64,000 bases of DNA from Phyto melanocephala (Eukaryota > Arthropoda > Insecta > Diptera > Rhinophoridae), in contig OW799234.1 in assembly GCA_941918925.1 (NCBI GenBank), positions 73,159,043 to 73,223,042 on the forward strand, read 5' to 3'. Below the pieces are notes generated by a model. It did not search any database. It saw nothing but the letters and a program-made list of their open reading frames with translations, and was not told the origin of the DNA. Numbering within the stretch: position 1 is the stretch's first letter; the number at the start of each line of letters is the position of its first letter. Below, in pieces: positions 46,693 through 60,000 of this stretch. Position numbers and translations under genes: made by a program.

Positions 46693-47120
46693 TTTCACTT
46701 TTATATATATAGATTGATATTTTTATTTTTTTTTTAATTTGTTATTTTTTTTCTTATTTGTTTTTTAAATATTTTTTATTTTATATTTATTATTTATATT
46801 TTTTTATTTTTTTTTAATATTTTTATTTGTTTTTTTATTTTATATATTATTTATATTTTTATTATTTTTTTGTTTTATTTTTTTTTTTTAATTTTTTTTA
46901 TTTTTTTTATATTTTTTTAACACACATACGTAAATTTATAATTTTACATTGGGATGTTTTTATATACATATGTATGTTTTTTATATGTATGTTTTTTATA
47001 TGTATGTACGTACATATTTCACATGAGATGAATGGTGATACAAACTATTGTTACTGCGTGACTACACGTTGTGAAGGGTATAAAAGATTCGGCATGGCCG
47101 AATATAGCACTCTTACTTGT
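45534..47120 (-). repeat. Dispersed repeat R, copy i, split by minisatellite D
   Basis: From ACCCTTCACACAGTGAAAAA to GATTCGGCATGGCCGAATAT and CACTCTTACTTG. The tRNA-like block GGCATACTGGTTAGAGT with GGCATCGAACCCC is at 45765-45812. The T-rich middle is interrupted at 45840-46715. Confidence 0.85.
45840..46715. mobile_element. Minisatellite-bearing element D, copy 1
   Basis: The left end is ACTAGCCAAACCCGGCGCGC and the right end is AGTTTCACTTTTATATATAT followed by AGATT. Between them are about six units of about 120 bp, each with GGGCGTGGC, CCCACTTTTCTAATCACG and GTGCAAAGTTTCAGAAAAAT. A (CA)n run precedes the right end. A second copy is at 54781-56021. Confidence 0.85.
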
Positions 47121-47439
47121 TTTTTAATTTTTTTGTTCAAAGTTCTGGCAAAGCACCAAATATCAGTTAATGCACATTTTTTTTGGTACTCAATACTCTA
47201 AAGTAGTTATTCGATGCCTTGAGAACTGAAAAATTATACGAACCATAAAATCAGTTGTAAGAAAAAGAATAACATTTTGCAACGCCTTATCAAAATTAGG
47301 ATATTTTTAAGTTCATTACTACACCATTTCCAATTATATTTCAGAAATTTCTAATTGTATTTCAGAAATTTCTAATTGTATTTCAGAAACATAGAAATAT
47401 TAACATTTATTATATTAGTAGGGTATATATTTATAGAGT

Positions 47440-48433
47440 GTGGTCCAACCAAAAAGCACGATGTTAATGGTAAATAAAACGAAAAGTTTTGAGAGAATTA
47501 TCTTAAAAATTTTTTATTGTGATAGAAGGATCTAGACAATTTTGTGTGAAATTTTGTGCCAAATACTCGTCGATATGATTGATGGTCCATATTTTTAATG
47601 ACACTGAGACATAATTGAGGTTCAATCTCGTTCACGCGCCGAATTATCTCATCCTTTAGCTCTTGAATTGTTCTTGGTTTATTGACGTAAATTTTTTCTT
47701 TTAAATATCTCAAAAAAAAGAAGTGCAACGGTGTCAAATTACATCGTCCAGGTCAATATCCTTAATTTCTGGTCACAAGAACTCCGATATCGTCTGGCGA
47801 TAGCGAACTTCATTTACGGTAACTGCTTGGCCGACCTCATTTTCGAAGAAGTACGGCCTTATGTCGCCGTCAGCCCATAAACCGCACCAAACAGTCACTC
47901 TATGTAAATGCATTGGTTTTCAACAATCACTTGCGAATTGAAAAGGTCAGTAAGCTTCAACTTTTTAGTCAATTGAACCTTGTAAGCGTGTAAAATCAAA
48001 TCTTTATTAAAAATTTGCATCAGTGATGTTCGTGATATGTTCAATTGTTGGGTACGACCACCAGTCGAAATTGACGGCTTTTCTATCACACTTTTGCGAA
48101 CGACAGCAATGTTTTACGCAGAATGAACTGGGCGAGCATGCAAAGATGTGTTTACAATTCCTACAGACCTAGATTGCTCAAATTTGCACAGTTCCCCCGA
48201 TTGTGGAAACATTTGGTCAATTATACCGAACAAAAAAATCACGAATTTCGTGTTTTTTAAACGCACATTTTCGTAAAAGGCTTCAACCATCTTAACGCTC
48301 TGTTCAATTGTGTACCTTTTCATGGTTGGATTTGTCAAAAATTTAAACAAAGAAATATCAAATAAGGGTGAGCAAAAAACTTAATGTTAAGGTGTGACTC
48401 ACAAAAAACATCGTGCATTATGGTTGGACCATC
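47440..48433 (-). mobile_element. Deleted mariner-type element
   Basis: Ends GGTCCAACCAAAAAGCACGA and its complement with a few mismatches (48407-48430). Minus-strand pieces read MKRYTIEQSVKMVEAFYEN, QQLNISRTSLMQIF, and near the 3' end YLKEKIYVNKPRTIQELKDE. The catalytic middle is mostly gone. A shorter derivative lies at 54248-54778. Confidence 0.8.
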
Positions 48434-48435
48434 CT

Positions 48436-49440
48436 TTATAAACAAAAAACATCTTTTAACATCATAAAACGAGAAAAGTACACAAACAAAATCTTTTTAT
48501 TTTTATGTTTTTTTTTTGGCAAATTATCCAATCGAAAAAAAATCTGAGCCAAGGATAACTGACTATTAAGGTGGTGATCAAAATTCAGTTTGTAAAACAT
48601 TGAAATATCTATTTAGACCCCATAAAGTGTATACCGCTTAAGTCGACAGAAGCGAATTTTAGAGTTTAAGCAACTTGTTTTTGTTTTAAAACTTGTTTGT
48701 GTGTGTAATTTGTAAAATTTTTACTCATTTTTTGAGATCTATCTGGATAAAATAAAATGAAACTCCGACGGCTCTGTATCTAGTTTTACTTAAGCTGCTA
48801 TTTTTGCTTTTTAATGATTACAAATCTGTTTTTGTAAAAACAACAAGATACGTTCCGTTATATTTTACATTAGCAAATGTTGACGTCTACTGATTTTCGC
48901 AGAGACGATTATTATTTTGCTTTTAGCATCAGTGACTTTATAATCTAAAGTTTAGAAAACTAAATTAGAATGAGACGTAAACGAAATAACTTTAGAAGAA
49001 AATTCTTTAACTTTTGCGAGGACAGTATCTTATCGGAGTAAAAAAGTTTTCCAGGGAGTTACAAATAAAATATTCGACGACATTTGGAAGAAAAGCACAA
49101 TAATGCTTTGAACACTGAACTTCTGTAGCAAAAAAAAAAATAAAACTATTGCAAAAAGGACATTTTCCTACAAAAAACGAATACTGACTGATTTAAGGTC
49201 AAATTTACCTCCAGACTCCGTGCACAAACTTTTTTTTGTGAAATTAAACTAATTTTTATTTTCTAAGCAAAAAAGAAGACTTAATAAGTAATCATTAATT
49301 TTTAAGCAAAAAGTAAAAAATTTAAAAATAACTGTTATTTTCCAAGCAAAAAATAAAACTTTAAAACTCATTAGAAAGCATTATTTTTAAATTAAAACCG
49401 TTACGACCCCTGATATTTTAGTATAAAGAGATTATTTTTC
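48436..49440. other. Gene-free stretch
   Basis: AT-rich DNA, no supportable feature. Confidence 0.5.
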
Positions 49441-49444
49441 TTTA

Positions 49445-49560
49445 GTTATTACTGTTAATAACAAATTAATACATTTTAGACAAAATTGGTGGTGGGTATC
49501 TTAAATTTGGCACAGCCGAATTTAGTGCCCTTACTTATTCTTTACTGGTTTTAAGGCTAG
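49445..49560. repeat. Short repeat with R-like terminus, copy 2
   Basis: Shares ATTGGTGGTGGGTATCTTAA and the GGCACAGCC-type terminus with 35510-35635. Confidence 0.6.
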
Positions 49561-49641
49561 ATTATGTTATTGTTTACAATAACTCGAGCTATAAACAGTA
49601 GTTAATTTTTTATAAATTGAAAATATAAATTTAGTTTAAAA

Positions 49642-50232
49642 CAAGTAAGAGTGCTATATTCGGCCGTGCCGAATCTTATATACTCTTCACAACGTGTAAT
49701 CATGCAATTACAATTATTTGTATCACCATTCATTCCATTAATATGAACATACATACATACAAATTAAAAACACACATACATACATATATAAAAACATCCC
49801 ATTGTTTGTATGTTAAAAAAAAATAAATTAATTAATTAAAAATTAAAAAAAAATAAATAAATAAAAAAAATTTTTTTTTGGCTCAGCTGGAATTCGATAT
49901 CACGTTCACTCGGACCAGTATGTGTATGTATGTGTTGTATGTTAGTTGTAAAAAAAAACGAGGTGATCGTGGTTTTATCTTCATATGTCAGTTGTTTATG
50001 TACCGATTTTTTTGATTTTCAATACCGATTTGCTCCCCAACATTTCTGATATTTTAATATCTCACGAGGGTGCAGACGATATTAGGGGGCTTCTAAAAGC
50101 TGATTTTAACACACACACACGGACAGACGGATAGGGCTAAATCAACTACTCTATTCATAAGCTTTCAGAAAATATTCACACGGGATGACAAACCTATATA
50201 CACCCTTTTTCACTTTTGTGTGAAGGGTATAA
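49642..50232 (+). repeat. Dispersed repeat R, copy k
   Basis: From ACAAGTAAGAGTGCTATATT to CTTTTTCACTTTTGTGTGAA and GGGTATAAA; contains GGCTCAGCTGGAATTCGA near 49880. Confidence 0.85.
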
Positions 50233-51038
50233 AAAAAATAATTTATATTAAAAAAACTATACAACTAATAAACAAGAACGCTGGACGATTTAAATTTGAA
50301 ATCATTTTGTTAAAGCAAGTCGTACGTTAATATTTTTAACAACGTATAATTATAGTGAATTTGCTTGACCTAACCTGTTTTGTTCAAGAAAATTTTAAAT
50401 CACAATAATTCAATAAGGTAAATTTATTATATATATATATGTACATATATCGTTTAAGATAAGTTTTAAAAAGTCACTAACTGATGTATAAGCGAAACAA
50501 AAATCTTTTATCTTTTATGTTGAGCATTAATAAAAAATTTAAAATCACACGTGATTTGAAATCACGTATCAGTATATGGCCGAATATTTACTTTTTTTAC
50601 CATGATATAAAAAAAATTATTTTATTTTTAAACATAAGTAAAATTTATTTTTATTTTAAATATTATGTGTAGCTAGGCATTATTCATATGTTGATGTTTA
50701 ATATACAAAATATTTATGCTAAAAATAAAAGTAAAATCTATATTAACTTTAAAACATTTTATTGTAAGTATAAATATGTATGCTAGTTTAATATTTACTC
50801 TTAAGTTTTGTAGTTTGTGTAACAGAAACTAGATATAAAATTTTTTATATAGATATTACATTTGTTACGCCTATTAAAGTAAATATTTAAAAATATATAA
50901 AACAAATAAAAAAATTAAAATTTTTATTAAATAATAAAAAAAACACTTAATATATTATATAATATATTAAAAAAATGTAAAAAAAAAATTTCTTGTTTTG
51001 TTTGCTGCATTTTGATGTTGTCTGGCTGCCGTTTAAAA
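50233..51038. other. 3' flank of Pf1
   Basis: AT-rich. On the minus strand TTTAATAAAAATT about 110 bp past the Pf1 stop is a candidate poly(A) signal. No gene seen. Confidence 0.5.
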
Positions 51039-54000
51039 TTAACCTTTGCTATTGGAGATGTCTGATTTAGGTATGGAAAACACAAATGCTAAACAGCCAA
51101 AACGTAAAAGCGAACCATGTTGGAGTATAGCTGTGCCTTCCCAAGCTCCCTTTATCATAGGCGAATCATCGTAAGGTGAACATTTGCATTCAGGTTTTGG
51201 TGGCGGGGCCATTCTGTACGAACCAAATAATTAAAAAGAAGTTGGATAGTGTGTTAAGTATATATGTTTGTAAGTATATAGGTACATATAAATACATATG
51301 TATGGATATATGTACGTATGTATCAAAAAATTACAATAAGTATAATTTTGTGTGCTCTTAAGGTATTAATGGATAACGTTAATGGATGCGTAAATCACAC
51401 ACAATTCTTTAAATATTAATTTCAAGTTTATCAAGGCAATCAATGTGTTTTCAAACAAATACTAAATGTACACAGTACTACAGTAAGCAGTAACCGTAAA
51501 AAGGTATGTAAGTAAATATAAAAATTAATACACAAAACAATTAGAGTATGTTTTTTTACTCAGTTTCTAAAGCTGGATTCATCCATGTGTTTCGGAAAAC
51601 TTTTGTTTAGAAAAAATTTTTTATATGATGTGTCTTCCTTTTTGAAAGAAATATTTTGTTCGAAAAACTATCCACTTGAAAAAAGAAATGAGTTGCCATA
51701 TCGTATAATTTTCGCAAAGTAAAATTGTTAAAATCGTTAATTTGTAAAATTTAAAAGCTAAATTTTAAATTCAAACGTAAATTATTGTGCTCTATCTGAC
51801 ATAAAAAACCTATACATAAAGAACACGAACGACGAAATGTATTTCAAATGGTATCTTTATATTTCCGAGCAAATTTTCCAAAGTAATATGTTACAGAAAA
51901 CTCTCTGTGCAAAAAGTGTGTCCTAATTTGAATTATAATTATTTTTGACACATAAATAAATAAATACTTTCTTAAAAAAGTTATTGGATTAGTGTAACGT
52001 TGCCGGCTTTTTGTAAAGTGTGAAATATAATTTAATTTAAGGATAGGTTATCAGTCTCTGGTATGCAAAAATATAGTTTTGTAAAGCTTTAATTATGTAA
52101 TTAAACGAACCTAGTACTAGTATCAACAACAAAAAAATGCCGCTGTATACCCCGTCTCTTATCAAGAATGGCTTGTACTTTTCTTTGCAATTGTACATCT
52201 TCGTTTTTTAGTTTTTTTGCCGGTGTTGGATCGCGTTCAGTAAAATCACACGAGTAGAGCTGACCATTCACCTCGGTACCATGTTCCGAATAATTAATAA
52301 GTTCATACGTTTTTGTAAAATCATCATAGAAGATTGTGGCATGTTTCGGAGAAATACGACGACAATAGCCAATCAACGATAAATTAACATCAACGCATCC
52401 ATTGGATTCACCATAGCCAATATTTAAACTGCGATAGCACATAAAAAATGAACTATGCAGTTCAACATTGCTAAACCAACGATTGTCTTCTAGAATATCG
52501 CCTAGTGGCGTAAGAACTGCTCGGGCACGAATTTTACGTCTCAGCAACTTGAGTTCTAGACGGGTAGCAATTTCATAGGCTTTCTCTTGATCGCTACGAG
52601 AACGTGATACATATTTTTGTTCTTCTTCATCGGCGGCAACGATTGCAGCTGCCGTGGCCAAGGCTGGATGAAGTTGTGGTAAATCATTGTCGCTAACAGA
52701 ACTGGGTTGAGCTAAAATTGAGGATGTTTCACCTGTAAACATAATACACAGGCGTCGTACATCGGTCGGTGATAACATCTTTGAGGGTGTAATTGGCGGT
52801 TGTGGACTTGTTGCTGACAGAACTTGTTCAGCTTCTAGTGGTACTGGCGGCTTATTTGTTAATTCTTTTATACGTTTGGCGGCGGTACGATTTTGGTATT
52901 GCATAACAATTTCTGGGTGCTCTTGTACCAATTGTTGTAAACGTTGATATGCTAACTTTTTTATAAGATCTACATCTAAGTACTGAAGTTCAGCATCAAT
53001 TTGTGGGTCATACTTGGTATCGTCATCCGATTCATCGGCACTATGATTATTTTCGGTTTTTATTTGATTATTTGAGACTTGTAACAACTTGTCGTCCTTC
53101 TCATTGGCGGAAATTTCTTCCTCATTTTTAAACTGCAGTTCCGGTTTGACTTGATTTGTTGCTGTTATGCTGTTTTGCTTCGTACGTTTGGATTTAGATA
53201 AAGACTTTTGAGTAGTAGACTTATCTTTATCTTTTAAATCCTCGACATCACTTGCTGATGCAGCTTCTTTTTGAGTTTTATTATCATTCTCTTCATTTTT
53301 GTCTACGTCTTCTTCGTTCTCACTGTCACTACTGCTGCTTAATTCCTCAATATTGCCCAATTCTTTTTGTATTTCTCTAAACTTTGCCTTAGCAGTTTTC
53401 AATGCTTCCAGGTCTTTAACCAAAGATTCGGCCACACTTTCTTTAGAAATTATTTCCGGGGCACTAGGCAAACATTTGCGACGTTTTACTATGTCATAGC
53501 GTAAAGTCTCTCGTAAGGAGGGCAATAAAGGTGGTGGATTTTCGTAGTGGTATTTAACAATGGATGGAATTTCAATTGTATCTCTTGTCTTTAAAGGCAT
53601 TTTAATACGAAAAGGTGGATTTTTCATGTGAACTCGTCGGAAAAAGTCCATTTTTACGGCTTCATGGTCGAAGGGTTGTGAAAATTTATCCCATAAACGT
53701 ACTCTCTCAGTCGCTGAGATACTGGTCAAGAGATTTTCATCCTAACAATGATGAAAGCATATTAAAAATATATTTTTGTTCTTAATAGTATTGGCAACTC
53801 TATTGGACTTACTATGAAATTTTCCACATGATTTGGACACATCCATAAGCCTGTAGGTAATGCTGTCATGGGGGGATCCAAACAATCTTGATGAAAATAA
53901 AGTGGACAATAGTCACATGCCACCAACGGTGCTTTTTTACATGAGCGATGACAATAAAAACATCGTTTAGCCGGTAGAGGAACTAAACCTTGTGTATCCA

Positions 54001-57000
54001 ATTCATATGGCTTAGAGTTGCGACGAAAATTCGGTTTTTTATGACCACCGTTTCCATTTGCTCGTATGGGTTCAACTAAAAGAAAAACTTTTTCTTTTAT
54101 AAATATATAAAATTATTTAAAAAAATTTTAATAAAATAATGTAAAAAACTCCTTTATGTCACAAACATTACAATATTTTCAACCAAATTTCCTTCACAGA
54201 AAAATCCGTAAAATTATACAAAAATATAACAAAAAATATTATTATTTGAAATAATAAATAATCCAATCATAATGCACGATGTTAATTGTTAGTCACACCT
54301 TCACATCATCTCAATTTGACATTTCTTTGTTTCAATGCTTGACAAATTCAACTATGAAAATATACACAATTGATCAGCGCGTTAAGATTGTTGAAACACG
54401 AAATTCGTGCGCTTCGTGATTTTTTTTTTGACAGCATAATTGACCAAATGTTTCCACAATCGGGAAAACTGTGCAAATTTGAGCAATCTTGGTCAGTATG
54501 AAACGTAAACACACCTTTGCATGCTCGCCTAATTTGTTTTGCGAAAAATATTGCTGTTGTTCGCTGAACAGACGTCAACTTGGATTTGTCATTGTGTACA
54601 ACAATTGAATATCAACATTGTCATTGAAAATAAGGACCATCGGATAAAAGTATACCACCGAATCTGTAGCAAGCATTTGGTCGATATTTTGATTAACATA
54701 TAATTGTCATAGATAGATCCTTCAATCATAATAAAAAAAATATTAAAATAATTCTCTGAAATCTTTTTGTTTTATTTACAACTAGAAAAGCCCGACGCGC
54801 GTTGCTACGCCCCTTAATGAAAAGAAATGCATTCAAAATTTTAATTGAATATCAAGTGCAAGAAGCTAAAAATTATAAACTTTTTTCAATGGGCGTGGCA
54901 CTGTCCACTTTTCTAATCACAAAATTATATAGTCATGACATCTCAATATGTGTGCAAAGTTTCAGAAAAATCGATCTAGTGCACGTAGCTAAAAATGATA
55001 ACTTATTTCTTAAGGGCGTGGCACTGCTCACTTTTCTAATCACGAAATTGTATAATCATGAGAGCTCAATATGTGTGTGCAAAGTTTCAGAAAAATCGGT
55101 GAAGTTCAAGTAGCTGAAAATTATAACTTTTTTTTATGGGCGTTGCACTGCCCACTTTTCTAATCACGAAATTGTAAAGTCATGACCGCTCAATATGTGT
55201 GCAAAGTTTCAGAAAAATCAGTCCAGTGCAAGTACCTCAAAACTATAACTTTTTTTATGGGCGTGGCACTGCCCACTTTTCTAATCACGAAACTGTATAG
55301 TCATGACAACTTAATATGTGTGCAAAGTTTCAGAATAATCGGTAAAGTTCAAGTAGCTGAAAATTATATACTTTTTAATGGGCGTGGCACTGCCCAATTT
55401 TATAATCACGAAATTGTATAATCATGAGAGCTCAATATGTGTGTGCAAAGTTTCAGAAAAATCGGTAAAGTTCAAGTAGCTGAAAATTATAACTTTTTTT
55501 TATGGGCGTGGCACTGTCCACTTTTCTAATCACGAAATTATAAAGTCATGACAGCTCAATATGTGTGCAGTTTCAGAAAAATCGGTCCAGTGCAAGTACC
55601 TCAAAAGTATAACTTTTTTTTATGGGCGTGGCCCTGCCCACTTTTCTAATCACAAAATTATATAGTCATGACAGCTCAATATGTCTGCAAAAGTTTTAGA
55701 AAAATTGGTCCAGTGCAAGTACCTCAAAATTAAAACTTTTTTTAGGACGTGGCCCCGCCCACTTTTCTTATCACAAAATTATATAGTGATGACAGCTCAA
55801 TATACATATGTGCAAAGTTTCAGAAAAATCGGTCAAGTGCAAGTAGCTAAAAATGATAACAAATTTTTTATGGGCGTTGCCCCGCCCACTTTTTTCCACC
55901 CATAAACACTCCCTGGTATGTGTACAACAACTTGCCAAATTTAGAGTCTGATCGGTTTTACAGTTTCGGAGTCTATAGCTACACACACACACACAGAGTT
56001 TCACTTTTATATATATAGATTAACATGATGAAAACATCTTTTATTTTTAATTTTACTTATTTTTACTAGTTTTGCAATCTTTACGATTTTAATTTCTGAG
56101 ATTTATTGTAAGAAATCTAACCGAAAGTCCTTTTTTTCATTTTAATTTTATAACATTCGCTAAAAAAAAATAAATATCTTTTTAAACTGAAGCCGCTTAT
56201 TTTTACAACAGTTAAAGCCGAATTATTACAAACGTCGCAAGGGTTGCCACCATAATAGAAATACTATAAACTTTCTTTGTGCCGAAGGGTAGGAAGGTTA
56301 CTTCTTACGTGGATAGTCAGTCGGATCTCAAGGCCTTAAAAGGAAATTATTTCAAATCTAGGCTGGTAAGAAAATTGAGGTTGGCTTGTGATAGAATTAT
56401 GGGCTTCTTCAATATCGGATTATGTTTGGTTACAGAGCACTGTGGAGTTGTAGGCAACGAAATGGTAGACAAACTTGCGCGCGTTGGATTCGCAGTAGGG
56501 TCGACTTTTTAGGAGGGCATAGTAAGACCACCGAATGACGACTGTTTCGATCTAATTTTGGCGTGGATATCCGACAGGACTGATTTAGAGGAACTGAAGA
56601 GATTGCAAAGTGTCAAAGGCTTTATGACCAAAAGCAAACTCTGCGAACTCTACAGTACTTGTGGACCTAAATAGGCTATGTTTGAACATTATTCAATATG
56701 CTATAATCGGATCACAGAAATCCGGATTACTGCACAATGTGTGAGGATAAGATTGAGAGATAAAAATGTCTATCACTGCCTGAGACTACAAAACTATTGA
56801 GTTAGGTGGTTAGATAACCACGATGAGTTGAGTAATGTCTCGGAATGTAAACAAGAATTATCATTGGATTTGGTTTTGAATGGGTAGTAAAAAAACAAGT
56901 AGGAGTGCTATATTCACAACGTGTAGTAGTGCAATAATAATTGTTTGTATCACCAATTCATTCATCTCATATGAAATATGTACATATATATGTACATACA

Positions 57001-60000
57001 TATATAAAAATATCCCATTGTTAAATTATAAATTAAGTTTACGTATGTATGTATGTTATAAAAAAAAATTAAAAAAAATAAAAAAAAAAAATATTTAAAA
57101 AATAATATACATAGTACATATGTATGTATGTTATAAAAAAATACCACAAAAATTTCATATTTAATTATTTAAGCCTAAGGTCATGCAACAAATTAAAAAA
57201 AAATCAAAAAAAATATAAAAAAATATTTCAATAAAAAAATAAAATAAATAAACAATTCAAAAAATTTATATTTAATTATTTGAGCCTAAAGTCATGCAAC
57301 AAATTAAAAAAAATATATAAAAAAATTATTAAATAAAAAAAATTTTAAAATATTAAAAAAAATATATAAAAAAAATAACAATAAAAATATATATAATATA
57401 AAAAATAATATAACAAAACAATTTTTTTTTGCTCAGCTGGGATTCGATGACACGTTCACTCCAATCAGTATACCACGTTTGTATGTATGTATGTATGTGT
57501 TGTATTTGTTGGTGTGAAAAAAATAGGTGGTTGTGGTTTTTTGCGATTTCGGGGGGCTTCAAAAAGTTGATTTCAACATACACACAGACAGACGGTTAGA
57601 CTGACAGAGTTTAATCGACTCCCCTTTTCATAAGTTTTGAGCAAATATATACTTTTAGGTTCGGAAATGAAAATTGTAAAAATTTCACACGGAATGATAA
57701 ACCTATTATACCCTTTTTCACTGTATGAAGGGTATAAATAATAAAGGATTCTAAGAACTTTTTTTTCATTTTTTTTTCATATCTTCTACGTTATTTTTTC
57801 TTTAATTTGCCCTATTCCTAATACTTTCTTTTGTTCCTAATTCTTTCATTTTGTTCTTTTATAAAAAGAAACATAACGGACCACATGGTACTTTGATGGT
57901 GGGGGTTGAAAGGATTTCATACTTTCGGAACTTACATTTTCTACCTACCTACATACCTGCTTCGTACTGTGTGTAGACTTTATCGTTTTATTTATAACCT
58001 TTATTAATATTTTTTTTTTACTGTTTTCCATTATTAATGCCCTTAAAAAAACATTTTGATAAATTAAATTGAGTGTTGTATGTAGACTTAAGACCTTGAC
58101 CATATAGTTGTTTATTTTTGATTTTTATTATTGGTTAAAAATAACCATTATTTTGTGATTTAAGATAAAACAAGTTAAAGTGCTATATTCGGATAATACC
58201 CTTTTTGAGGCCCCTCGACATTTCCTTTGACTCGCGTGAGGTATTAAAATATCAGAAATATTCGGGAGCAGATCGGTATTGAAAATCAGAAAAATCGGTA
58301 CATAAACAACTGATATATGAGGAAAAAACCACGACCACCTCGTTTTTTCACAACAACAACAACACATACATACAAACGTGGTCTACTGGTCAGAGTGAAC
58401 GTGGAATCGAATCACAGCTGAGCCAAAAAAAAAATTTTTTTTTTCGTTTTTTTAACATATGTATGTACATAAACTTAATTTACAATTTTTCAATAGGAAG
58501 TTTTTATATGCAGTGGTGGCCATAATTTTAGCACATACCTTTTTGAATTTTTATAATTAAAAATTTATTACGTATTTGTTAGTTTTATCATTGTTATATC
58601 TTAATGTATTATTCCTGGTGTCAAGAATATGCGATATTATTTTTACTTAACTTTTTTTCAATTTCAATTTATTTAACACAGTAATATCAAGCCATTAAGG
58701 CCAAAATAACAATATTACAAGATAATAAGCCTGAGTAAAACTATTTAAAAATATACAATATACAAAATATGTAAATATAAAATTCAATATATATATTTTT
58801 TTTTATGTTATTGGTGATGGGTGTATAAGATTCGGCACGTCCGAATATAGTACTCTTACTTGTTTAAGACTAATTTAAGGGCTTGAAGGAGACAAACACG
58901 TGATTAATATTTGACCTATATGTACATATGTATATCCGTCATTTAATGTAGGACGTCATCTTTGACTTTCGCTTTCTGATATTCATTGCATTCTACTGAT
59001 TTGATACTAATATTGTGGGTTATAAAAGGGGTTTATTTTTAAATACTTAGTAATTTAACCCATATATTTTCGCCATGTTATAGCGGCGGCTATCATATGT
59101 TTAAAAATTTTTAATGTATTATATTCGTACTAATCTCACACCTTAGTTTTTTTCAAATAGATTTGTTAGCTTTTCTCTGCAACAATTTTGAGACGACTTG
59201 CATCTTGGTTTCATAAGCGTGTATAATTAAAAATTAACTAAAATTATTTCAGCTTAAGGTCTTTTAATAATTTAAACAAATGTCTTTAATTATACCCTTC
59301 ACCTGTGGTGCACAAGGGTATATATAGCTTTGTCATTCCGTTTGTAATTTCTACAATTTTCATTTCCGACCCCATAAAGTATATATTTTCTGAAAGCTTA
59401 TAAATAGAGGAGTCGATTAAGCCCTGACCGTCTGTCCGTCTGCCCGTCTGTCCGTGTGTTGGTTGAAATCAACTTTTAGAAGCAACTATATGTTCCTCAG
59501 ATCTGTATATGGTATCAATCTCTTGGAAATATCCAGGAATGAATCGCTATTGAAATTCAGCACAATCGCCCCATAACTTTGTGAGATATGAGCAAAAAAC
59601 CACGACCACCTCGTTTTTTTCACAATTACAACAACAACATACATACATATTTACATGTAAAAAACATACCAAACAAAAAAAATTAAAAAAAAAAAAATAT
59701 TAAAAAAAAAAAAATATTAAAAATAAGAAAAAAATAATTAAAAAAACTACAAAAAAAATTTAAAAAAAAATTTAAAAAAAATATAAAAAAATAGTAAAAT
59801 ATTAATAATAAATTAAATAAAATAAATTTTTTTTGGCTCAGCTGGGATTCGATGCCACATTTATTCTAACGTGTACGTATGCACGTATTTTATATGGGAT
59901 GAATGGTGATACAAACAATTGTTATTGCATGACTACATGTTGTGAAGGGTATATAAGATTCGGCACGGCCGAATATAGCACTGTTACTTGTTTTTATTAG

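Noticed and set aside
46827..47201. 124-aa frame rich in Phe and Tyr
   Set aside because: Low-complexity T-rich middle of an R repeat.
52101..53729. Pf1 ending at the 52101 stop with a start at 53729
   Set aside because: The frame continues upstream through a good acceptor at 53742 to the PHD exons, and downstream homology continues in the exon at 51213-51039.
54802..55905. Open frames reading [20 protein letters not shown] repeats
   Set aside because: They follow the 120-bp minisatellite period; no start context, no homology, and the same sequence is open in several frames.
54781..56021. CRISPR array
   Set aside because: The units are 118-128 bp, repeated along their whole length without unique spacers, and the genome is eukaryotic.
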